NCBI GenBank assembly: GCA_963514535.1
Contig: CAUPUB010000020.1
Location: 1-28,614 of the forward strand
Reading direction: 5' to 3'
Length of the DNA stretch: 28,614 nucleotides
Source: CAJPSE01 sp963514535
GTDB taxonomy: Bacteria; Synergistota; Synergistia; Synergistales; Aminobacteriaceae
This document shows positions 7,384 to 14,445 of the stretch, piece by piece (position 1 is the first letter of the stretch; the number at the start of each line of letters is the position of its first letter). A program made the translations under genes and the position numbers. The notes beneath the pieces were generated by a model. That model made no database searches. It was not told where the DNA came from and was given only the letters and a program-made list of their open reading frames with translations.

Positions 7384-9351
7384 ATGTGCCGTAAGGTTAC
7401 GGGAGGGATCGTTCTGATCGACATCAAGGGGCTTCGGCTGGCCTTCGGGGAGAAGGTCGTCTTCGACGATGTCGGCTGCCTGATCGGGGAGCGGGCTCGG
7501 ATGGGCCTCGTCGGCAATAACGGGGCGGGGAAGACGACGCTGCTGCGCGTCCTGATGGGGGAAATAGAGCCGGACGGGGGGCGCATCGAGCGTTCCAGGG
7601 GGCTGAGGGTCGGGTACCTGCCCCAGGACCTTCTGGAGCTGGAGCCCGTTCCGGTCCTGGACCTCTTGAAGGAACGCGTGGGGCTCGCGGGGCTGGAGGC
7701 GCGACTGCGGGAAACGGAGCTCGCCCTGTCCCGGACGGACGAGGGAGATCGAGACCTCGGCGGACTGTTGGACGAACACTCCCGTCTGGAACGGCATTTC
7801 GAGCACCTGGGGGGCTTCGGCTTCGAGGCGGCGGCGTTGAAGGTACTGCGCGGCCTGGGGTTCGCGCAGGAGGATGGGGCGCGGAACTGCTCGGAGTTCT
7901 CCGGCGGATGGAAGATGCGCATCGCCATGGCGGCCCTGCTGCTCTCCGCCCCCGACGTGCTGCTGCTGGACGAGCCGACGAACCACCTGGACACCGAGAG
8001 CATGGAATGGCTCGAGGGATGGCTGCGCGGCCATAAGGGGGCCGTCGTCGCCGTGTCGCACGACCGCCGTTTTCTGGAGAACATGGCCGAGCAGATCGCG
8101 GAGCTCGAGCACGGCCGCCTGACGCTCTACTCCTGCGGCTACGATCGCTATCTGCTGGAGAGGCAATGGGCCCGGGAGCGGCTCGAGCGCACGGCCGAGG
8201 AACAGAGGCGCCGCGTGGAGGAGACCCTGCGTTTCGTCGACCGCTTCCGCTACAAGTCGTCCAAGGCGGCCCAGGTACAGAGCCGCCTGAAGCGGCTCGA
8301 GAAGCTGGAGCCCATCGTGCTGGACGGCCCCGACAGGGAGGTCCGGTTTCGCATCCCCGAGGCCCCAGACAGCGGCTGGGAGGTCCTGAGCGCCCGCGGG
8401 CTCTCTAAGGAGTACGACGGAAAACGGGTCTTCGACGGGCTCGATTTCTCCATCAACCGCGGGGAGCGCGTCGCCCTGGTGGGCGTCAATGGGGCGGGGA
8501 AGTCCACCCTGCTGCGCCTCCTGAGTGGGACCGAGGAACCGACCTCCGGGGCCGTGCGGCTGGGGCACAACGTCAAACCGGCCTTCTACTCTCAGGAGAG
8601 CGCGCAGAACGTGGATTATTCCCATACTATATGGGAGGAGGCCCGGTCGGCGCCCTCGGTCCTGGACGATGTCGGACGCCGCAGCCTGCTGGGCGCGTTT
8701 CTGTTCTCCGGGGAGGACATCCGGAAGCGCGTGTCCGTCCTGTCGGGTGGGGAGAAGGCGCGTCTGGCCCTTTTCAAGCTCATGTTGGCCGAGACCAACC
8801 TTCTGATCCTGGACGAGCCGACGAACCACCTCGACCGGAGCACCCGGGAGCTGGTGCAGAACGCCCTGCTCCGGTACCGCGGGACGCTTCTCATCGTCTC
8901 CCACGACCGCCATTTCCTGGATGCCCTGGCGGAGCGGGTCCTCGAGATTCGCGGCGGGCGGCTCTACGACTATCCCGGCAACTATTCCTGGTTCCTGGAG
9001 AAGCGGGAGGAGCTGGAGCGCCGGGACGGGGAACCCAATCCCGACGGGACGCCCCGGGGCGCGAACGCCCGCGAGGCCCGCAGGCGGATGTCCGCGGAGC
9101 GGGAGCGGGCCGAACGGGAGCGGCGCGAGATCCGCAGGGAGCTGACGCCTCTGGAAAAACGGATCGAGGGTCTGGAGTCCCGTCAGGCCGCCATAGACGC
9201 GGCACTGAGCGATCCCGGGGTTTTGGCCGATTCGGGGCGGGTTCAGGGTCTCATGGTGGAGCGCAGCGCGACTACGCGGGAGCTCTCGGAGGCATACGAC
9301 CAGTGGGAATCTCTTTCCCTGCGCCTCGAGAGCATTGCGATTTCGGGATAA
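7384..9351 (+). CDS. ABC-F family ATPase (Uup/EttA-like ribosome-associated protein)
   Basis: A 655-residue soluble protein with two ABC domains and no membrane segments. Domain 1 has Walker A GNNGAGKT at 44-51, signature FSGGWKMR near 172 and Walker B LLLDEPTNHLD near 193. A charged linker covers about 240-330 and contains the ABC-F hallmark RFRYKSSKAAQVQSRL near 287-302. Domain 2 has Walker A GVNGAGKST at 367-375, LSGGEKARL and a second LDEPTNHLD. A highly charged C-terminal extension (about 540-655) looks like the coiled coil of Uup-type members. ABC-F proteins act on the ribosome (E-site gating, stall relief, sometimes antibiotic protection). The first ATG (7384) has no Shine-Dalgarno. 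A CTG at 7414 lies 6 nt after GGGAGGG and would give the usual N-terminus M-I-D-I-K-G; that may be the true start. Confidence 0.93.
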   Translation: MCRKVTGGIVLIDIKGLRLAFGEKVVFDDVGCLIGERARMGLVGNNGAGKTTLLRVLMGEIEPDGGRIERSRGLRVGYLPQDLLELEPVPVLDLLKERVGLAGLEARLRETELALSRTDEGDRDLGGLLDEHSRLERHFEHLGGFGFEAAALKVLRGLGFAQEDGARNCSEFSGGWKMRIAMAALLLSAPDVLLLDEPTNHLDTESMEWLEGWLRGHKGAVVAVSHDRRFLENMAEQIAELEHGRLTLYSCGYDRYLLERQWARERLERTAEEQRRRVEETLRFVDRFRYKSSKAAQVQSRLKRLEKLEPIVLDGPDREVRFRIPEAPDSGWEVLSARGLSKEYDGKRVFDGLDFSINRGERVALVGVNGAGKSTLLRLLSGTEEPTSGAVRLGHNVKPAFYSQESAQNVDYSHTIWEEARSAPSVLDDVGRRSLLGAFLFSGEDIRKRVSVLSGGEKARLALFKLMLAETNLLILDEPTNHLDRSTRELVQNALLRYRGTLLIVSHDRHFLDALAERVLEIRGGRLYDYPGNYSWFLEKREELERRDGEPNPDGTPRGANAREARRRMSAERERAERERREIRRELTPLEKRIEGLESRQAAIDAALSDPGVLADSGRVQGLMVERSATTRELSEAYDQWESLSLRLESIAISG

Positions 9352-9411
9352 ACCGGTTGTTCCCGTAAAGAGGGGCGGACAATCGTTACGGAGGGGACGA
9401 GTCTGAAGATC

Positions 9412-10401
9412 ATGGCTGATTCTGTGTTCAACCTCGATTTCGAGAAGATTGCCGGCGAGAAGCTGCTGCAGATCCTGGGCGAACGGACCCCCACGAGCAT
9501 CGCGCTTCTGGATCGGGACTACAACGTGCATTACGTCAATGATCGGCTGGCCAGCACCCTGGCCTTTTCCAAGGACGAGATCCTGACCAAACGATGTTTC
9601 GAGCTGACGGGCAAGACCGAACCCTGTCCGGGGTGCATGATGGCCAGGGTGTTCCAGTCCGGGAAGAAGGCCGTCTCGATGAAGCGGCAGACCCGAAAGG
9701 ACGGGAGCGCCGTCACGCTGGAGATCCACGATATTCCCGTGAAACGGGAGGGGCGGGTCGAACGGGTGATCGAGTTTCTGGTGGACAAGACCCGTATCCG
9801 GGAGTATCGGGATCGCCTGGAACAGGACTTCATGGCCTTGACCGATATGTTGACCCAGATCCTGGACTCCAAGGATACCTACACGGCGCGGCACTCCCGT
9901 TGTGTGCGCGACGTCAGCCTGGCTCTGGCACGGAAACTGGAGATGCCCAAGGAGCAGGAGTTCCGGATGGAGGTCGCGGGAATGCTCCACGATATCGGGA
10001 AGGTGGGTGTTCCCTGGGCTATCCTCAACAAGCCCGGCCGTTTGACGGACGAGGAGTTCGGGGTGATCCGGACGCATCCGGCCCGAGGGGCGGAGATGGT
10101 CGCCCGGTTCATCCGTTTTCGTGATATCGGTCCTATCATCCGTGCCCATCACGAACGCTACGACGGAAAGGGCTACCCGGATGGATTGAAGGGGGAGGAG
10201 ATCCCCTTGGAGGGGCGCATCATCGCGGCTGCCGACTGCTTTCATGCCATGGCCTCCCGGCGTTCCTACAAGGAGCCCAGGGACCGCAAGTTCATCAAAG
10301 AGGAGTTTCGCAAAGGGGCCGGGACCCATTTCGATCCGCGGGTGGCCCAGGCCATGCTGGAACTGCTGGAGACGGGAGAACTGTCGGAGATCGGAGGCTG
10401 A
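9412..10401 (+). CDS. PAS domain plus HD-GYP domain protein, putative cyclic-di-GMP phosphodiesterase
   Basis: A 329-residue cytoplasmic protein. Residues about 20-130 form a PAS-like sensor with a cysteine cluster C62/C72/C75 (the last two in PCPGC). Residues about 140-315 form an HD-GYP domain with the expected metal ligands: H161, HDIGK at 193-197, H222, HHE at 246-248, the GYP signature in DGKGYP at 251-256 and D275. By family this hydrolyses cyclic di-GMP and is probably active. The cysteines could bind a metal or sense redox state; that is inference. ATG 9412 is the conservative start, but GGAGGGG (9390-9396) is 15 nt away from it and only 6 nt from an in-frame CTG at 9403. The stop overlaps the next gene by one base (TGATG). 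Confidence 0.9.
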   Translation: MADSVFNLDFEKIAGEKLLQILGERTPTSIALLDRDYNVHYVNDRLASTLAFSKDEILTKRCFELTGKTEPCPGCMMARVFQSGKKAVSMKRQTRKDGSAVTLEIHDIPVKREGRVERVIEFLVDKTRIREYRDRLEQDFMALTDMLTQILDSKDTYTARHSRCVRDVSLALARKLEMPKEQEFRMEVAGMLHDIGKVGVPWAILNKPGRLTDEEFGVIRTHPARGAEMVARFIRFRDIGPIIRAHHERYDGKGYPDGLKGEEIPLEGRIIAAADCFHAMASRRSYKEPRDRKFIKEEFRKGAGTHFDPRVAQAMLELLETGELSEIGG

Positions 10402-11375
10402 TGCGAATGCGCCGGCACCTTCCCTTTACCGAGGTCGTCCAGCACGAATACGTTCGGATGATCATGGAGAACGTGCCTCTGCACTTTCTCGTGGTGCGTG
10501 AGGACCGGGGGTTGGTTCACGTCAATCCAACCCTAGATGCCGCCCTGGAAAGGGAGGAAGGAGTCCGCCTCCCCGAAAGGTGCTACGAGCTCTTCGGCTA
10601 TGCGGGCCCCTGCTGCGATTGTATGTTGGATCGCTGCCGGGAGACGATGGGGGAGGTCCAGAGGCCCCTTGCCACAGTTCCGTGTTTTGGGTCGGTCCGT
10701 TTCAGCTCGATCGTCAATTTCCCCCTTCGAGACGCCGAGGGGCGGGATACGGGGCTCTTCATGGAGATCCTGTTCGACCGGACCGAAGAAGTGGAATTGG
10801 AGCAGAGGCTGGAGCACGATTTTGACGCCATGGTCGAGATGTTCTACGAGATCATCCTCGCTCAGGAGTCCGAGATCGCCAGCCAGAATGAACAGATCGC
10901 CGTTTTTTCCCTGCAGCTTGGCAGGGAGATCGGTCTTACGGAGGAAGAGCTGCGGGAGCTTCGAGCGGCGGCCCTGCTGCACAATCTAGGGAAGATATCG
11001 ATCTATCAGGAGCGCGTCAAGGCTTCTTCCAATCCGGTTTTCTGCGAGATTGAGGATTATTCCGTCCAGTCCGCACGGCTGCTGGAGAAGATAGAGCGGA
11101 TGAGGGGGATCGCCGATATTATCCGGTTTCATCGTGCTCCCTTCGATCCGGATGACGTGTCTCGAGAGGTCCCGCTGGGCAGTTCCATCCTGAGGCTGGC
11201 GATCCTGATCGTCGATTACCTGTCCTTTCTGGGAGACCTGTGTGCCCTGGACAGCGCCTCGGAACGGCTCCTGATCCAGCTGATCCGGGGCCGGGCGGGG
11301 TTGGACTTCGCGCCCGGGATGACGGAACGTTTTGTCCGGGCGGTGTCGGCCCTCGCCTCCCGGGGGGCCCGATAA
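10401..11375 (+). CDS. Degenerate PAS/HD-GYP paralogue, probably catalytically inactive
   Basis: A 324-residue protein with the same layout as its upstream neighbour and clearly a diverged copy. The PAS part has a cysteine-rich motif at the equivalent place (C61, C71, C72, C74, C79). The HD part reads HNLGK at 194-198 instead of HDIGK, so the HD aspartate is lost. The first histidine is a glutamine, the HP motif histidine is absent, and HHE plus the whole GYP loop is replaced by RFHRAPFDPDD near 242-251. It therefore lacks most metal ligands and is unlikely to hydrolyse cyclic di-GMP. Being coupled (TGATG) to the intact copy, it may be a regulatory or heterodimer partner or a binding-only receptor. 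An alternative start at ATG 10407 is possible. Confidence 0.82.
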   Translation: MRMRRHLPFTEVVQHEYVRMIMENVPLHFLVVREDRGLVHVNPTLDAALEREEGVRLPERCYELFGYAGPCCDCMLDRCRETMGEVQRPLATVPCFGSVRFSSIVNFPLRDAEGRDTGLFMEILFDRTEEVELEQRLEHDFDAMVEMFYEIILAQESEIASQNEQIAVFSLQLGREIGLTEEELRELRAAALLHNLGKISIYQERVKASSNPVFCEIEDYSVQSARLLEKIERMRGIADIIRFHRAPFDPDDVSREVPLGSSILRLAILIVDYLSFLGDLCALDSASERLLIQLIRGRAGLDFAPGMTERFVRAVSALASRGAR

Positions 11376-11391
11376 GGGGGCGGTGTGCCGG

Positions 11392-11754
11392 ATGCACGAG
11401 CTGTCCCTGACGGAATCCGTAAACAACGCGATCCTGAGCCTCTGCGAGCGTTCGGGCTGGAGGCGCGTCCGCCGCATCGTGCTGAAGGTCGGGGGAATGA
11501 GGAAGGTCAACCCCGAGCTGATGTCCTTTGCCTTCTCCGTGGTCTCGAAGGGGACCGTCACCGAGGGGGCGAACCTGTCGATCCTCTCCATGCCCATCGT
11601 CTTCCGCTGCAGGGCCTGCGGAAAGGTCGCCGACAGCGAGAGCACGGCCTTCCTCTGCCCAAAATGTGGGAGCCCGGACGTGGAGCTTCTGTCCGGCCTG
11701 GAGCTCTCCATCGACTCCATGGAGGTGGAGGCGGGGACCGGGCCCGAGGCGTAG
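11392..11754 (+). CDS. hypA: Hydrogenase nickel-incorporation protein HypA
   Basis: A 120-residue HypA. The start at ATG 11392 gives the invariant N-terminus MHELSLTESV, where His2 with the N-terminus binds nickel. The zinc site has two CxxC pairs, C73/C76 and C89/C92 (CRAC and CPKC). HypA delivers nickel, with HypB, to [NiFe]-hydrogenase large subunits (or urease). An upstream in-frame ATG exists at 11332 but lies inside the previous gene and would bury the essential His2. It starts 16 nt after the degenerate HD-GYP gene. No hypB, hypC-F or hydrogenase gene is in this window, so it is an isolated copy here. Confidence 0.93.
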   Translation: MHELSLTESVNNAILSLCERSGWRRVRRIVLKVGGMRKVNPELMSFAFSVVSKGTVTEGANLSILSMPIVFRCRACGKVADSESTAFLCPKCGSPDVELLSGLELSIDSMEVEAGTGPEA

Positions 11755-11822
11755 CTTTTCGGGGGATGGCCCGCTCCTGTGCGGGGGCCGCCGGAGGCGG
11801 AAAATCTTAAGGAGACGATATC

Positions 11823-13868
11823 ATGTCGGATAAAGGCATTCTGGACCGCCTCTCGCCCAGGCAGAGGGAGGCCGTGACGTACATAGACGGGCCGCTCCTG
11901 ATCCTGGCCGGGGCGGGGAGCGGAAAGACGCGGGTCTTGACGCACAAGATCGCGTGGCTCCTGGCGGAGGGCCTGGCGAAACCGTGGGAGATCACGGCCG
12001 TGACCTTCACCAACAAGGCGGCCGGGGAGATGCGCGAGCGCGTCTCGGCACTCGTCCCCTCGGGGGCCGGGGATGTGCGCGTCAGCACCTTTCACGCCTT
12101 CGGCCTGAAGTTCCTCTTCCGGAACCGCGAGGCCGCGGAGGCTATCGCGGGTGTGAAGCCGGGCTTCGCCGTCTTCGACCGCGGGGACAGCCGCGCGCTG
12201 GTCAAGCAGATCCTGGAGGGGATGGGGGTGAACACCAAGGACGTCGAGCCCGCCTCGGTCCTGGACGCCATATCCCGGGACCGGGCGGCCTGGACCCCCG
12301 GCAACCGGGAGTCCATCCTGGAGGGGCTCTACCTGGACGCCGCCCAGGCGTACCGCAGGGAGCTGCGGTCCCGCGGCGCCGTGGACTTCGACGACCTGAT
12401 GATCGTCCCCCTGCAGGTCCTGGCGGGGGACGAGGAGGTGCGGCGGAGGGAGCGCGAGCGGATTCGCTGGCTGCTCGTGGACGAGTACCAGGACGTCAAC
12501 CGCCCCCAGTACCTGCTGCTCCGCTACCTTACGGGGCCGGAGTGCCGCCTGAACGTCGTGGGCGACCCGGACCAGTCCATCTACGGCTGGCGCGGGGCGG
12601 ACATCGGGATGATCCTGAACTTCGAAAGGGACTTCACGGGAGGGGAGGGGCAGAAGGAGGCCCGCACCATCATTCTGGACGAGAACTACCGTTCGACCGG
12701 AAACATCCTGGGGGCCTCCAACGCCCTGATCCGCAACAACTCCGCGCGCAGGGAGAAGGATCTCAGGACCGCCCGGGGGGCGGGCGAGAAGGTCTACACC
12801 CTGCTCGCGAACAGCGACCTTCAGGAGGCCGGCTTCATCACCGCGGAGATCGGGCGTCTCAAGTTGGGCCACGGCTACGACTACGGCGACATGGCCATTC
12901 TGTACCGCCAGAACGCCATGAGCCGCCTCTACGAACAGAAGCTCCTGGAGGCGGGCATCCCCTACAGGATCGTCCGGGGGACGGCGTTCTACGAGCGCAG
13001 GGAGGTGCGGGACGTCCTGGCGGTCCTGAAGCTGGCCGTGAACCCGGACGACCGCACCTCTTTCGAGCGTGTGGCCGCCTTTGCGGTCAAGGGCATGGGG
13101 CCGAAGAAGAGGGAGGAATGGGCCGAGTGGCAGGCCTCCGGCGTCGTGCCCGCCTCGCCGGCCGCGGATTTCTGGCGCGCCGTGGGGGAGGGGGCCTTCC
13201 CGGTGAGGGGACAGGTCGGGGGGGCGGTCGCCCTCTTCGGCAGGCAGATGTCGGGGCTTCTGAGGGCCGCGGAGCGCGGGGTGGGGGCCGCCGTCGACCA
13301 CGTGCTCTCGAACATGGGCTACGAGGAACTGCTGAGGGAGAAGAGCCCCGAGGATTGGGAGGACCGCATCGAGAACGTCATGGAGCTGCGGTCCGTCGTC
13401 CCCGAGGGGGACCTGGCGGAGGCGTTGGCGGAGGCGGCGCTCTTCACGGACGCGGACACCCAGGACCCCGACGACCGCCGCTCCGTCGGTCTGCTGACGC
13501 TGCACGCGGCCAAGGGGCTGGAGTTCCCCGTGGTGTTCCTGGTCGGGCTCGAGGAGGACGTCTTCCCGAGCTCGCGCGCGAAGGACGATCCCGCGCAGAT
13601 GGAGGAGGAACGCCGGCTCTGCTATGTCGGCATGACGCGTGCCGAGGAGCGGCTCTACCTGACGGCGGCCCGCAGCCGGCGGCTCTACGGCACGACGCTT
13701 GACAAGGGGTTCTCGCGCTTCCTCTTTGAGATCCCCGATACGTTCAAGAACCTGGACGACCGGGGCGGCGAGGAACGCCGAGGGGCCTGGGACGGGTATG
13801 GAGGGGGAAGGCGGAGCTATGGCGGCTATAACGGCAGTGGCGGTTACCGGGGACGTCGGGGCTGGTAA
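11823..13868 (+). CDS. pcrA: UvrD/PcrA-type superfamily 1 DNA helicase
   Basis: A 681-residue 3'-5' DNA helicase of the UvrD/Rep/PcrA group. Helicase motifs appear in order: Q-motif LSPRQREAV (10-18), Walker A AGAGSGKT (29-36), motif II VDEYQDVN, motif III GDPDQSIYGWRGAD, motif IV LDENYRS, motif V TLHAAKGLEF and motif VI CYVGMTRAEERLYL. It unwinds DNA for repair and replication restart and can strip RecA or RNA polymerase. A consensus AAGGAG (11810-11815) precedes ATG 11823. The C-terminus is a Gly/Arg/Tyr-rich tail of about 30 residues (GGGRRSYGGYNGSGGYRGRR), where PcrA proteins usually carry a Tudor-like RNA-polymerase-binding segment. This tail coincides with the last 50 nt overlapping coaE, so it is partly constrained by another reading frame. 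Naming PcrA over UvrD or Rep is by overall similarity. Confidence 0.93.
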   Translation: MSDKGILDRLSPRQREAVTYIDGPLLILAGAGSGKTRVLTHKIAWLLAEGLAKPWEITAVTFTNKAAGEMRERVSALVPSGAGDVRVSTFHAFGLKFLFRNREAAEAIAGVKPGFAVFDRGDSRALVKQILEGMGVNTKDVEPASVLDAISRDRAAWTPGNRESILEGLYLDAAQAYRRELRSRGAVDFDDLMIVPLQVLAGDEEVRRRERERIRWLLVDEYQDVNRPQYLLLRYLTGPECRLNVVGDPDQSIYGWRGADIGMILNFERDFTGGEGQKEARTIILDENYRSTGNILGASNALIRNNSARREKDLRTARGAGEKVYTLLANSDLQEAGFITAEIGRLKLGHGYDYGDMAILYRQNAMSRLYEQKLLEAGIPYRIVRGTAFYERREVRDVLAVLKLAVNPDDRTSFERVAAFAVKGMGPKKREEWAEWQASGVVPASPAADFWRAVGEGAFPVRGQVGGAVALFGRQMSGLLRAAERGVGAAVDHVLSNMGYEELLREKSPEDWEDRIENVMELRSVVPEGDLAEALAEAALFTDADTQDPDDRRSVGLLTLHAAKGLEFPVVFLVGLEEDVFPSSRAKDDPAQMEEERRLCYVGMTRAEERLYLTAARSRRLYGTTLDKGFSRFLFEIPDTFKNLDDRGGEERRGAWDGYGGGRRSYGGYNGSGGYRGRRGW

Positions 13869-14445
13869 GTCCACGGTCGCCCGCCTGTTCGAGTCGCTCG
13901 GGGGCGTTAGGTTCGACGCGGACGCCGTCGTGGCGGAGCTCTGGAGGCGGCCGGACATCGTCGGGGCCGCGGTTGGGCGGTGGGGATCGGGGATCCTCGA
14001 CTCCGAGGGACGCGTCGTGTTCGCCCATGTTGCCGCGCGTCTGTTCTCCTCGCGGGCCGAGTACGACTGGGGCTGCGCCCTGCTGCACCCGCCGACGAGG
14101 GCGGAGCTGGCCCGCCGCGTCGCGTCGCTGGACCCCGAACGGGAGTGGGCCGTTGCGGAGATCCCGATGCTCTTCGAGTCCGGCGTCCCCGATTGGGCCA
14201 CGGCGACGGTCTTCGTGACGGCCTCGCGGGCCGTCAGGGCGGAGCGCTGCCGGGCGCGCGGGTGGGACGACGCGGAGCTTTCGCGGCGGGAGGCCTTCTT
14301 CCTGCCCTCGGAGGAACGGGCCGCCCGAAGCGACTTCGTGGTGCGCAACGACGGCGGCCTGGACGACCTGGAGCGTTCCGTCCGCGCCGTCCATGAGCGT
14401 GCCGTGATCGAAAAACTGAAGGGGGCGTCCCTGCGATGCAGCTGA
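13819..14445 (+). CDS. coaE: Dephospho-CoA kinase CoaE
   Basis: A 208-residue P-loop kinase that phosphorylates the 3'-hydroxyl of dephospho-CoA in the last step of CoA synthesis. Visible are Walker A GDVGAGKST (11-19), the FDADAVV motif near residue 33 and the family strand AEIPMLFESG, equivalent to the usual E-x-P-L-L-F-E. The frame is open further upstream, but ATG 13819 follows GGAGGGGGAAGG (13800-13811) and gives a normal N-terminus. It overlaps the helicase gene by 50 nt and its own stop overlaps the next gene by 10 nt, so this is a tightly packed operon. The substrate-binding region is somewhat divergent from well-known CoaE. Confidence 0.88.
   Translation: MAAITAVAVTGDVGAGKSTVARLFESLGGVRFDADAVVAELWRRPDIVGAAVGRWGSGILDSEGRVVFAHVAARLFSSRAEYDWGCALLHPPTRAELARRVASLDPEREWAVAEIPMLFESGVPDWATATVFVTASRAVRAERCRARGWDDAELSRREAFFLPSEERAARSDFVVRNDGGLDDLERSVRAVHERAVIEKLKGASLRCS

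Noticed and set aside
13699..13818. Longer coaE start upstream
   Set aside because: These codons lie in another frame of the helicase gene and encode Arg/Ser-rich nonsense; ATG 13819 has a good ribosome-binding site and a family-like N-terminus.
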